29,484 bases of DNA, taken from NCBI GenBank assembly GCA_023150835.1, contig JAKLKB010000119.1, positions 1 to 29,484 on the forward strand. The letters are read 5' to 3'. Shown piece by piece: positions 1 through 7,117 of the stretch (positions are counted from its first letter, which is position 1; every line of letters begins with the position of its first letter). The stretch is from Myxococcota bacterium. GTDB taxonomy: Bacteria > Myxococcota_C > UBA6777. A program made the position numbers and the translations under genes. A model generated the notes under the pieces. The model worked only from the letters and a program-made list of their open reading frames with translations, had not been told where the DNA came from and did not search any database.

Positions 1-1
1 A

Positions 2-637
2 ATCCTTCGTTCGTTTCAACATCTTGTCAAAGGAGAAAAAGAGCTTTATGTCGTAGAAAAAGCTTTGTGGAAAGAGATTGCTCGTACGCTCTCTCTGCTC
101 CCTAAAAAGCATCTCAAGCGCCTTTTACGATCTCGCTCTGAGGAGGTACGCTCTTTTGCTGTGCATGCTCTTCTTTTAAAAGGCGAACCTATTCAAACCC
201 TTCTTCCTGTTCTAAAGAAACTATCCTTGTCGAAAAAGCCAAATATTCGCTGGTTCTCCTGTTTTAATCTTTATGTTGCCCTCTCGCAAAAAAACAAAAC
301 AGCAATGGCTCTCCTTGTATCAGCTTTAAATCAAGAAAGAAATATGCAGAATGTAGTTTCTATTGGAGATTATATCTACCCTTTTTTGAGAGATGCTAAG
401 GAGATTGATTTTTTGTTGAATAAACTCTATCCTATTTTTAATGTACAGTTCCAAACCGAGATTTTGACGCTCATTAGAATTCGACAAGGCGAAATCTCCA
501 TTCAAACACAAGAAAAAGTCTTTTCCTTCCTTCTTGATTACAAGAGGTGGAAAGGCATACCTCTTTATGATGGACGGAGGTATACCTCATTCGTTCATAA
601 GATCCAAAGACGTCGCAAAGCAAGGAAGAAGCCGTAA
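2..637 (+). CDS. HEAT-like repeat protein, 5' end outside window
   Basis: The reading frame is open from base 2 to the TAA at 635-637, so the true start lies upstream of the window and about 211 C-terminal residues are seen. The protein is rich in Lys, Leu and Phe and has repeated amphipathic helical pairs (for example SEEVRSFAVHALLLKGE and KKPNIRWFSCFNLYVALS) that look like HEAT or Armadillo repeats. No catalytic motif is visible. The DNA is clearly more AT-rich than the 55-60% GC typical of the rest of the window, which suggests acquisition by transfer. It lies directly before an Rhs core fragment. In Rhs loci AT-rich genes in this position are often immunity genes, so an immunity-like role is possible but unproven. 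The last ~20 residues are Arg/Lys-rich and may be read through a recombination junction. Confidence 0.6.
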   Translation: MLRSFQHLVKGEKELYVVEKALWKEIARTLSLLPKKHLKRLLRSRSEEVRSFAVHALLLKGEPIQTLLPVLKKLSLSKKPNIRWFSCFNLYVALSQKNKTAMALLVSALNQERNMQNVVSIGDYIYPFLRDAKEIDFLLNKLYPIFNVQFQTEILTLIRIRQGEISIQTQEKVFSFLLDYKRWKGIPLYDGRRYTSFVHKIQRRRKARKKP

Positions 638-1263
638 AAAAATTGCCCTCACGCTACGAACACGAAGCTCACGGCAACCTCACCTTGATGCCGCATCTTC
701 CGACGATGAACTGGGATGCTTTGGATCGACTTCACGCAACCAGCCGACAGGTGGTGACAAATGGCACTCCTGAAACGACATACTATGTCTACGATGGAAG
801 CGGACAACGCATGCGAAAAGTCACCGAAAGACAAGCCAACACGGGTGCGACACCTACGAGGAAGAACGAACGCTTGTATCTTGGGGACAGGGAAGTGTAT
901 CGCAGCTTCCAAAGTGACGGTGTCACCGTAGAGATGGAGCGAGAGAGCTTGTCCGCGATGGAAGAACAACAGCGTATCGCCTTGATCGACACCAAAACTG
1001 TGGACGCTGGAACTGCTGTAGCATCGCCGTTGTCTGTTTGGCGGCTACAGTTGGGAGACCACCTTGGCTCCGCAAGTCTCGAAGTCACCGAGGACGTGGC
1101 GGCTGGGGTACTCACGTATGAAGAGTACCATCCCTTTGGCACTTCCTCTTACCGCGCAAACAACAACGCCCTCGACGTCAGCGAGAAACGCTATCGCTAC
1201 ACTGGCAAGGAGCGGGACGAAGAAAATGGCTTCGGTTATCACGGCGCACGTTATTACACGTGA
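601..1263 (+). pseudogene. Orphan Rhs/YD-repeat core fragment, no toxin tip
   Basis: The frame is open from 601 to the TGA at 1261-1263. There is no convincing start; TTG at 643 is the first nominal one. The product matches the C-terminal part of the Rhs core: YEHEAHGNLT, then YYVYDGSGQRMRKV, YLGDREVYR, LGDHLGSASLEV, YEEYHPFGTSSY and RYTGKERDEENGFGYHGARYY. In intact Rhs proteins this is followed by a P-x-L-G-R-W segment, a DPxGL-type boundary and a variable toxin domain. Here the frame stops one residue after ARYY, so the boundary and any toxin are missing. The 5' end is also truncated within the core. I read it as an orphan Rhs fragment left by recombination and then cut at its 3' end next to a degenerate insertion sequence. 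A functional product is unlikely. Confidence 0.85.
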
Positions 1264-1352
1264 GTTCGAGCAAGAAAAAAATTGTACCCACTTGTTTTCT
1301 CTGACAAAGTGTCATTGCAAAACGACCCCCCAGAGAAAGCAAGGGTACGATC

Positions 1353-1700
1353 ATGGATCGAACCGAAATCTTTTGCCATGTCGACGATTTTTATGGGGCG
1401 TTTGGGAAGGACTGGACGGGCAAGGATTCTATCGGTTGTTTTTTTGGCTTCAAGTTGCATCTCGTCGTCAACGACATCGGCGAAATCCTGTCTTTTCGTA
1501 TCACAAGAGCCAACGTTGATGCTCGCAGTCTTTCCACCGGCATGATGCAGGGACTTTTTGGCCGAATCTACGGGGATCGCGGATATATTTCACAAGATTG
1601 ACTCGATGACTTATACGCAAAAGGTATTTCTCTTACGATGACAACACGTAAGAACATGAAAGCTCGGCTGAAGAAACCATCGAGCACAAGTCTTTGGTGA
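1353..1700 (+). pseudogene. IS982-family transposase, internally deleted and interrupted by TGA
   Basis: The first ~20 residues (MDRTEIFCHVDDFYGAFGKD) match the N-terminus of IS982-family transposases. They are followed immediately by part of the catalytic region of the same family: GCFFGFKLHLVVNDIGEIL, then NVDAR, then LFGRIYGDRGYISQD. Most of the first half of a normal ~290-residue protein is therefore missing. A TGA at 1599-1601 interrupts the frame, but homology continues in the same frame (LDDLYAKGISLT, then TRKNMKARLKK) until another TGA at 1698-1700. A Trp-to-stop change is the simplest reading. The segments ATTGTACCC (1281-1289) and GGGTACGAT (1343-1351) are nearly inverted repeats and could be remains of an IS end, but I cannot define both termini. 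It is an inactive relic next to the truncated Rhs fragment. Confidence 0.85.
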
Positions 1701-1752
1701 AGGGCGAGAAAAGCAAGCGCGCTTACATACTTCTTTCAGCGCCTCGTGGGAC

Positions 1753-3180
1753 TCACCGTATCGAGCCTCCCCGTAAGGCCGCAAGAACCCCCAATAAGTC
1801 TTCCAGATCACCCGCCGTCAGTTCCGAGCGCACGCCTTCCCTCGCCAATGCAGAAAGCAGCCCTTTCAAGCTGGGTGCGACCCGCCCCTCTGCCTGTTTT
1901 GCAGCACGTAGCGCGATCCCCAAGGCGCGAAGTTGCTCTTGTGTAGGAGGGGCGGCTCGCCTTCCTTGACTTGGTGGTATCTTCCCCTGCAAACGCAGCT
2001 TTACGGCCATAGCCCGCAGGATTTGGCGCTCACGCAAAGCCCCTGTCATCTCAAGAGAAGCGATCCTCTCCCCCTCCGAAAGACGTTCTCCCTGATATCC
2101 TCCCCCACCCAAAGACACTCTTTTTTCCTCGGTCTCTTCGGCCTCTTCGGTTTCTTCTTCGATCTCTTGGCCAAGAACAGCGGCGTAGGTGAGTTGAAGG
2201 CGGTTGAAAAGATCGTGCGGATCGATGATGAAAAACTCGCTTTTCCCGGGATAGAAGCGCAGTCCTCGACCAACTTCTTGGATAAAGCGGTTGCGGCTGG
2301 TGTTACGGTCTTTGGTGGCTCGACGCATACAGAGCCAGCGCAAGAACGGCAGATCCGCCCCTTCGGTCAATAGATTCACATGAACCAATGCCCCCAAGCT
2401 GCCGCGCCGCAGCGCTTCGAGCAGTCGTTTCTGTAGATCTGGTGGTTGTTCCCCGTGTATAGGGGCTGCACGGCATCCCGCTCGTGAAAGCTTTTGGGCG
2501 AACTGCGTGGCGTCTGGGATGCTCCAAGCACTGATCAGTCCGGGCAAACCACGCAACATCGGTTCGCCCAAGATCGCCTCGATGCAAGCCTCATCAAGCT
2601 GCTTTTTCTCCCGTCGGTACGGCAGGATGGAAGGCGGAACGATCACGCCGTCTGCAAGAGCTTGTTCGGCGGTGTACTCGTAAAGAAGATGATCGTAGAG
2701 GGTAAGGCGTTCTTTGTCCGTGGCGCGGTGAGGGGTCGCCGTAAAACCCAAACGCCAAGCGTTGGGCCAACTTTCCGCCCACGCTTGCATTGTGGGAGAC
2801 TCTGTGCCGTGACATTCATCGGCTATCCATGCGGTAACATCGAGCTTTTTGCGCGCAAGTGTGTGATAGAGCGTTTCCACGCTGTTGTTGCATGTCACGA
2901 TGATCGGGTGGTAGATGTCCTTTTCTTCGGCATAAAAGGCGCTGTGGCGGGTTTGTAGCTCGTGAAAGGTGCTTTGCAGTTGGCGCACGATCTGTTGCGT
3001 GGGGGCCGTGATGACGATGCGTTCGCTGCGGGAAGACAAGGGGATGCTACGCGCAACGAGAGCAAGCAAGATGCTTTTCCCACCCCCCGTCGCTGCACGT
3101 ACAAGCCCATGCGTTCGGGCCTGCCAAGCGCGCATCACGACAGGATATGCGGCGGCTTGCCAAGCCCGTAGCTTTTTCAT
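1753..3180 (-). CDS. SF2 DECH-box helicase (ResIII/DEAD-like)
   Basis: This 475-residue ATP-dependent nucleic-acid translocase is placed in superfamily 2 by its motifs: Walker A ATGGGKS at residues 30-36, motif Ia TAPTQQIV near 58, motif II DECH at 121-124, motif III GFTATPHR, and motif VI QEVGRGLRFYPGK. An acidic linker (EEETEEAEETEE) separates the helicase core from a basic, probably helical C-terminal region. The ATG at 3180 is preferred because it begins two bases after the recombinase stop codon. The open frame continues upstream, but only as a shadow of the recombinase gene. It is the last gene of the minus-strand operon. The family includes restriction-modification, UvsW/XPB-like and phage helicases. 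No nuclease or methyltransferase is nearby, so the substrate is unknown; partnership with the recombinase is an inference from coupling. Confidence 0.88.
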   Translation of the reverse strand: MKKLRAWQAAAYPVVMRAWQARTHGLVRAATGGGKSILLALVARSIPLSSRSERIVITAPTQQIVRQLQSTFHELQTRHSAFYAEEKDIYHPIIVTCNNSVETLYHTLARKKLDVTAWIADECHGTESPTMQAWAESWPNAWRLGFTATPHRATDKERLTLYDHLLYEYTAEQALADGVIVPPSILPYRREKKQLDEACIEAILGEPMLRGLPGLISAWSIPDATQFAQKLSRAGCRAAPIHGEQPPDLQKRLLEALRRGSLGALVHVNLLTEGADLPFLRWLCMRRATKDRNTSRNRFIQEVGRGLRFYPGKSEFFIIDPHDLFNRLQLTYAAVLGQEIEEETEEAEETEEKRVSLGGGGYQGERLSEGERIASLEMTGALRERQILRAMAVKLRLQGKIPPSQGRRAAPPTQEQLRALGIALRAAKQAEGRVAPSLKGLLSALAREGVRSELTAGDLEDLLGVLAALRGGSIR

Positions 3181-3182
3181 GC

Positions 3183-4127
3183 TCAAAGATCCTTGAGCGG
3201 ATTCTTGCTGAACTGTTCGTGGGTACGGATATAGCGGGTGGTGGTGCGGAGAGGGTCTTTGTGGCGGAGTTGCTGGGAAATCCGTCGGATATCCACATCG
3301 GCTTCGGCAAGACTGGTCGCCAACCCTGCCCGACAACTATGCCCCGCAAAGTCCGCAGCATTGAGACCTTGCGCCTCCGCAGCCCGTTTCACGATCCGCA
3401 CAAATGTTTTCTCGGATACATGGGCGTTTGCGTCGCGTGGTGAAGGAAACAACCATCCCGCATCTTGCGTGGCTTGGTGTTGTTCTCGGCGCTGCTTGTA
3501 CCAGTCCAACAACGCCGTAAAGTCCCGCCATTCCGTTGGGATCGCAATGGTCTCTTCTTTTCCTTCTTGGTTGGTCTTGGAGGCGGCAAGTGAGATCAAT
3601 AACCCCCGATCTTCCGATGTGATGTCAGTCAACCGAAGCGAGACCAGTTCACTCCGACGAAAGCCCGTCGCAAAACCCCATTGCAACAACGCCTGTTCCC
3701 AAGGTTCCCAAAAGCACTTCCGCAAGCCTTGGTCCAAAACCCCCAGCGTCATCGGCTTTTTGCGTATCGGCTTGTGTTTCAGTTGACGGCGCAAACCTTG
3801 TCGGAAGAGTTGAAATGACCCAGAGAACGGAGGCAGCGAAGTTTGCGCAGCTTCATACCCATGACGGATGGCGACGAGGGCTGCGTTCAGCGTGGGTAGC
3901 TTTTTCTCTTGCTCGACAAGATGTGTTAGGTACAACATCAACGCCTCTTCGGTCGGTGGTTCGGCCACTTCGTGCTGTTTTCGCCACGCTTGCCATGACT
4001 GCCACATCGAGCGATATGCGCGCTTGGTGTTGCCAGACCATGCGTTCTCAAGGATCTCCCGCGCCTTCCCGACCAGACGAACCTTGTCAGGAAGCTGATG
4101 TTGTTGGGAGATCAGAAGAGAGTTCAC
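3183..4127 (-). CDS. Tyrosine recombinase/integrase
   Basis: The 314-residue protein has the two-domain layout of phage-integrase-family recombinases. An N-terminal SAM-like core-binding domain (about 15-115, including NTKRAYRSMWQSWQAW) is followed by a catalytic domain. The catalytic set is complete: Arg157 in GFRRSEL, Lys184 in ASKTNQEG, His263 and Arg266 in GHSCRAG, His289 in LRHKD and nucleophile Tyr299 in TTRYIR. The GTG at 4127 is chosen because it overlaps the TGA of the upstream sigma-like gene (GTGA) and has GGAG eight bases before it. The helicase starts two bases after its stop. It would cut and rejoin DNA at a specific site. No att pair could be identified, so its target and whether it moves this island are unknown. 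Unlike two of its operon partners it appears intact. Confidence 0.9.
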   Translation of the reverse strand: MNSLLISQQHQLPDKVRLVGKAREILENAWSGNTKRAYRSMWQSWQAWRKQHEVAEPPTEEALMLYLTHLVEQEKKLPTLNAALVAIRHGYEAAQTSLPPFSGSFQLFRQGLRRQLKHKPIRKKPMTLGVLDQGLRKCFWEPWEQALLQWGFATGFRRSELVSLRLTDITSEDRGLLISLAASKTNQEGKEETIAIPTEWRDFTALLDWYKQRREQHQATQDAGWLFPSPRDANAHVSEKTFVRIVKRAAEAQGLNAADFAGHSCRAGLATSLAEADVDIRRISQQLRHKDPLRTTTRYIRTHEQFSKNPLKDL

Positions 4128-4717
4128 GCAACCATCTCCAAGAGGTCGAGGTTTTCGTTGAGGTGAGTTTCCACACGGGCGCGCCAAAGTCGAACACGCT
4201 CATAGACTGACGTAGCGGAAATGCCCATCACGCGAGCGATTTGGCGGTAAGTGAATCCCATCGACAACGCATCGGCGATCTTTTTATCGTCCTCGCACAG
4301 ATCAAAAACCCTTCGCAGGGATCGAGCCGCGACCTGTTTGTCCATCCGCTCAAAGTCGTCGCTTGACCCCTGATCTTCTAGAGCAGCGTGCGATTCAAGA
4401 GTCCGCGCTCTGCTCGTTGCTCGAAAGTGACCGATCACGCCGTCGCGCACGAATTTTTTGAGCCACGCGCCTTTCTTCTCGAAGCGGGCCAACATGCGAG
4501 GCCCTCGGCGCAAGAACAACTCCGTCACGCTCTGGGCCGCATCCATCGGATCGATGCCTTCATCCCACTCGCGGCAGAGTTTTGTCGAGTAAGAGAGCGC
4601 GCAGCGATGCACGACTTCGCAAAGGTATCAAAATGCCGCACGTGATCCCTCATTTGCGAGGGCTACGACTTCATGGAGCGATAGTTGTGCAAAGACTGCT
4701 CGTGTATTGCGTTTCAT
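4124..4717 (-). pseudogene. ECF-like sigma-70 factor interrupted by in-frame TGA
   Basis: An ATG at 4717 overlaps the stop of the upstream gene (ATGA). The frame runs 29 codons to TGA at 4628-4630, then continues in the same frame to the stop at 4124. Read across the TGA, the protein looks like an ECF sigma factor: SLHEVVALANEGSRAAF, the stop, then YLCEVVHRCALSYS form the usual first helix of region 2. DPMDAAQSVTELFLRR and WLKKFVRDGVIGHFRATSRAR complete region 2. ALSMGFTYRQIARVMGISA and TSVYERVRLWRARVE form the region 4 helix-turn-helix. The TGA therefore sits inside a conserved helix and probably is a nonsense mutation. Alternatives are readthrough, or restart at GTG 4612, which would give 162 residues but lacks a clear ribosome site and the first helix. 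If functional it would direct RNA polymerase or bind DNA for this island. Confidence 0.6.
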
Positions 4718-4956
4718 GGCGTCTCTTCTTTCATTGTGAAGATCCCGACTGGATCGCTGCCTTCGAGGGATACCCAAAACGGCGGCCCCTGCGGTTCGGG
4801 ATGGGCGGCGGATGGAATCTCTCGGAGCCTCGCACACAACTGCAGCGGTCGCACCTCAATCACCTCGAACAGTCGGTGAAAAGCCTCACCGATCCCGAAC
4901 GAGGTTTGCACCAACACTGCGCCGACACTCGGCATCATCTCCGATATCCGCTTCAT
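4714..4956 (-). CDS. Small hypothetical protein (80 aa)
   Basis: I do not recognise a family. The protein begins MKRISEMMPSVGAVLVQ, has a predicted helix-rich first half (GIGEAFHRLFEVIEVRPLQ) and a Pro-rich second half. There is no signal peptide, membrane segment or metal motif. The start at 4956 is preceded by GGTGA about five bases upstream, and its TGA overlaps the ATG of the sigma-like gene (ATGA), which supports real translation and coupling. It belongs to the minus-strand operon that ends with the recombinase and helicase. Small genes placed before ECF factors can be regulators, but nothing in the sequence shows this. Confidence 0.55.
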   Translation of the reverse strand: MKRISEMMPSVGAVLVQTSFGIGEAFHRLFEVIEVRPLQLCARLREIPSAAHPEPQGPPFWVSLEGSDPVGIFTMKEETP

Positions 4957-4993
4957 GGTTCACCAGATCAGAAGCGGCTGAAGGATGGGGGGA

Positions 4994-5248
4994 TCAGAGA
5001 CTTTGTTGAAGTTGTATGAACCCTTGCTTCATCCAGCGTTGTCCGCGCGCTGTTTTCAGGAAAGAGGTTTCGGGGATCTCGCTCAAGCACATCTGCATCA
5101 AATCGTCGGGAGGGATGTAGCCCACGATAGCTCGGAAGTTTTCGGGGATCTTGGCCTTCACGATCTCGATGATGTTGGCTGGATCTTCGTTCGCTTCGGC
5201 CATCTTTTCGAGCTTTTGGTATTCCTCTTGGGTGACTTCGACTTTCAT
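4994..5248 (-). CDS. Hypothetical protein (84 aa), possible C-terminal part of a frameshifted gene
   Basis: The product starts MKVEVTQEEYQKLEKMAEAN and is acidic and helical, with QMCLSEIPETSFLKTARGQR near the end; I recognise no family. GAGGA lies about seven bases before the ATG at 5248, so independent translation is possible. The same frame is open upstream (IITEEE) and aligns end to end with the protein encoded in the neighbouring frame, which turns Arg/Ser/His-rich and non-natural exactly where this frame becomes sensible. A single-base frameshift near 5255-5265 would join the two into one protein of about 235 residues. Both readings remain open. It lies 37 bases upstream of the 80-aa gene in the same operon. 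Confidence 0.55.
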   Translation of the reverse strand: MKVEVTQEEYQKLEKMAEANEDPANIIEIVKAKIPENFRAIVGYIPPDDLMQMCLSEIPETSFLKTARGQRWMKQGFIQLQQSL

Positions 5249-5699
5249 CTCTTCCTCGGTGATTATATGCGGTAAAAGCCTCCACTGCGCCTTTGCTATC
5301 GCCGCCTTCGATTCTTTGCAAGACCATATCGTACATCTTGTCCTGAAGCTCGCTCTCTTTTTTGCCTCTCAGCAGAGGCCCCAGATCATCGGTCGACATG
5401 GCTTTCTTTGGGGGTTCGGTCATGATCTCATCCACCTGCACGATGCAGCCGTCCAAGGGTTTGCCGTCGCGGAATAGGCGTACTGAAAAAGCGCCCCCTC
5501 CGCGTCGTTGAAGGTACTTGCTCAAGTCTTCGGGGCTTGGTAACGGTTCCGGCCAGTTTCGCACTTTTTCCCAAGCAGCACCTTCAAGTTGGCCATCCCA
5601 TTTGTTGCGGTACGCCTCCAAGCCATCGGCGTATTTGTAGAGGTGCGCCAACAGTGGAGCGAAGCCCTTGACATGGCCTCTTCGGGCATTCTCCACCAT
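5249..5699 (-). pseudogene. Hypothetical protein, apparent frameshift at 3' end
   Basis: The convincing coding stretch runs from about ATG 5699 (MVENARRGHVKGFAPLLAHL) through WDGQLEGAAWEKVRNWPEPL, VRLFRDGKPLDGCIVQVDE and KKESELQDKMYDMVLQRIEG to EAFTAYN near 5260. Beyond this the frame stays open to 4968, but the residues become Arg/Ser/His-rich and overlap the 84-aa reading frame completely, which is typical of an out-of-frame shadow. I infer a frameshift that separates this part from its natural C-terminus at 4994. The start is uncertain because the upstream frame is also open. No family is recognised. It follows the zinc-ribbon gene closely, whose stop is at 5710. A sequencing indel would give the same picture. 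Confidence 0.5.
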
Positions 5700-5709
5700 C
5701 TCCAGATAG

Positions 5710-5913
5710 TCAAGAAACCCCTCTCCATCGACGGAAAGCGTTGGACAGGCGCTTGATAAAGCGCACGATCCCGTTTTCTGCAAAAAATGTCCCGCAGCCA
5801 TTGGAGCATGTCGCGTATAATTTTCTGTTTTTGTCTTCAAGAACGGCAAGAGCTTTGGACTTTCCGCAACAGAAACATTCCATGCGGAACAACACAGGCT
5901 TGCGAACGGACAT
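5710..5913 (-). CDS. Small zinc-ribbon-like protein
   Basis: The 67-residue product has two cysteine pairs, CFCC near residue 12 and CSNGC about 20 residues later, separated by a short basic strand region. This arrangement suggests one Zn site of the ribbon or treble-clef type, common in small phage and plasmid DNA-binding proteins. The C-terminus (IKRLSNAFRRWRG) is strongly basic. ATG 5913 gives MSVRKPVLFRMECFCCG. An ATG at 5943 in the same frame would add ten residues but lies inside a direct-repeat region that looks like an operator, so the shorter form is preferred. It is the first gene of the minus-strand island operon. A DNA-binding role is inferred only from composition. Confidence 0.5.
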   Translation of the reverse strand: MSVRKPVLFRMECFCCGKSKALAVLEDKNRKLYATCSNGCGTFFAENGIVRFIKRLSNAFRRWRGVS

Positions 5914-5936
5914 TTTTTTGACCCCAAAGAGCCATA

Positions 5937-5990
5937 CATTCATGCCATACCATCAATGCCATGCCATACCATGAATGAATGTATGTATAC
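5937..5990 (-). promoter_or_regulatory. Direct-repeat region at head of island operon
   Basis: CATGCCATACCAT occurs at 5941-5953 and again at 5960-5972, 19 bases apart. ATTCAT (5939-5944) and ATGAAT (5971-5976) form inverted flanks, followed by ATGAATGTATGTATAC. The region lies immediately upstream of the first gene of the minus-strand operon, where a promoter and operator would be expected. Two sites roughly two helical turns apart fit a dimeric repressor, but no binding protein is known. From about 5990 to 6231 I see no gene or other clear feature. Confidence 0.35.
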
Positions 5991-6231
5991 AGCCAACGGT
6001 GAGGAGGCCGCTTGAGGGGTGGGTTTTGTTCGGAGTTTTTTGAGATGACGAGATTGGTTTCGCCAAACCACGTTGGGAGGGTATGGGTCTAGTTGGGAAA
6101 CGCGCCTGAAAGCTTTGTTGGGATGTGGAAAGTGAGGGAATTGGGGTGGGGTAGCAGTGGGGTAAAATGGGTGTCGAAAAGTGACCTTTTTTGACGAAAG
6201 CTGACCGAGTAGAGAGAGATGTCCAGAAACG

Positions 6232-6270
6232 AAAAAAGGCCGCAACATCGGGTCTGATGTGCGGCCTTTT
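6232..6270 (-). terminator. Rho-independent terminator downstream of tRNA-Asn
   Basis: AAAAGGCCGC (6234-6243) pairs perfectly with GCGGCCTTTT (6261-6270). One unpaired A is followed by a second stem ACATC/GATGT and a six-base loop. On the minus strand the stem ends in a run of six Ts. It begins about five bases beyond the tRNA 3' end and probably ends that transcript; the T-runs on both sides would also let it stop transcription from the left. Confidence 0.9.
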
Positions 6271-6274
6271 GAAG

Positions 6275-6347
6275 CTCCCCAACGCGGACTCGAACCACGG
6301 ACCCGGTGATTAACAGTCACCTGCTCTACCGACTGAGCTATTGGGGA
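6275..6347 (-). tRNA. tRNA-Asn (GTT)
   Basis: The 73-base cloverleaf is complete on the minus strand. The acceptor stem is TCCCCAA with TTGGGGA and discriminator G. The D stem is GCTC/GAGC, and the anticodon stem GGTGA/TCACC carries loop CTGTTAA, hence anticodon GTT. The T arm has the loop TTCGAGT. CCA is not encoded. A strong terminator follows. tRNA genes are frequent integration targets and a recombinase gene lies 2 kb away, but I found no second copy of the tRNA 3' end in the window. Confidence 0.97.
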
Positions 6348-6535
6348 TCGTCGGGGTTTGTATATAGCGAAGTGATCCGAGGCTGTCAACAACTTTTTGC
6401 GCAAGGAAGCGCCACGTAGAGAAAACGTTGCGTTTCCGCTTGCGTTTTCCGAAGGCGAACGCACAATGTAGAACCGCCGCGTAACCCCTCGGACCCTGCG
6501 CGGTTCACGGTCTCTTTTCATCGATCGAGGACAAG

Positions 6536-7108
6536 ATGGACGCCTTAGAAGCCCTACGCACGCGCCGCACCACACAAAACTACCAACCGAGTGAGATCCC
6601 GCAGGAGATCTTGCTCACGGCTCTGGAAACAGCCCTCTACGCTCCGAACCATCGGCTAACCTACCCGTGGCGGTTTGTGATCGTTGGACGCGAAACACGC
6701 CAACAACTGAAAGAACAAGCCAAACAAGCCAAGCTGCAAACACGCTCCACACCCGCAAGCCCAGAAGAACTCGCCAAGCTGGATCAACAACTCTCCGAAA
6801 AACTGCTCTATCCCGCTGCGATGGTCGTGTTTTGTTGCGCACAAAGCAAAGATCCTGTCCGTCAGCGCGAAGATTACGCGACGGTGGCTTGCTCGATCCA
6901 AAACTTTAGCCTCGCGCTGCATGCGATGGGCTATGGCTCCAAATGGGGGACGGGCGATCTGACGACCGCCGCATCGACGTACCAACTTCTTGGGATCGAA
7001 CGCGAACAACACGAGATCATCGGCTTTGTGTGGGTGGGACAACCAGAGGGAGCGATCCCTCGGCCCAAACGCCCCGATCTTCACGAAGTCTTACAAACGC
7101 TTCCCTGA
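6536..7108 (+). CDS. Nitroreductase family protein (YdjA-like)
   Basis: The 190-residue protein is full length for small FMN-dependent nitroreductases, which reduce nitro or quinone compounds with NAD(P)H. The N-terminal EALRTRRTTQNY carries the Arg-Arg-Thr phosphate-binding motif for FMN. APNHRLTYPWRFVIVG is the diagnostic second motif of the YdjA-like branch, and MGYGSKWGTGDL with GFVWVGQPE near the end completes the FMN pocket. ATG 6536 has GAGGA about five bases upstream. It is a stand-alone gene, divergent from tRNA-Asn. The physiological substrate cannot be deduced. Confidence 0.9.
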   Translation: MDALEALRTRRTTQNYQPSEIPQEILLTALETALYAPNHRLTYPWRFVIVGRETRQQLKEQAKQAKLQTRSTPASPEELAKLDQQLSEKLLYPAAMVVFCCAQSKDPVRQREDYATVACSIQNFSLALHAMGYGSKWGTGDLTTAASTYQLLGIEREQHEIIGFVWVGQPEGAIPRPKRPDLHEVLQTLP

Positions 7109-7117
7109 TCGAACGCG

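Noticed and set aside
643-1263. Functional Rhs toxin
   Set aside because: The frame ends before the DPxGL-type boundary, so no toxin domain is encoded.
1599-4630. Possible reassignment of TGA to Trp, since two genes carry in-frame TGA at plausible Trp positions
   Set aside because: Many intact genes here end in TGA, often overlapping the next start (ATGA, GTGA), so TGA is a normal stop; both cases lie in decaying mobile DNA.
6275-6347. tRNA-Asn as the attachment site of the nearby tyrosine recombinase
   Set aside because: No second copy of the tRNA 3' end was found in the window and a strong terminator separates the two. It would need sequence beyond the left edge.
5940-6575. 211-residue minus-strand reading frame
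   Set aside because: It runs through the tRNA gene and terminator and has non-natural composition.
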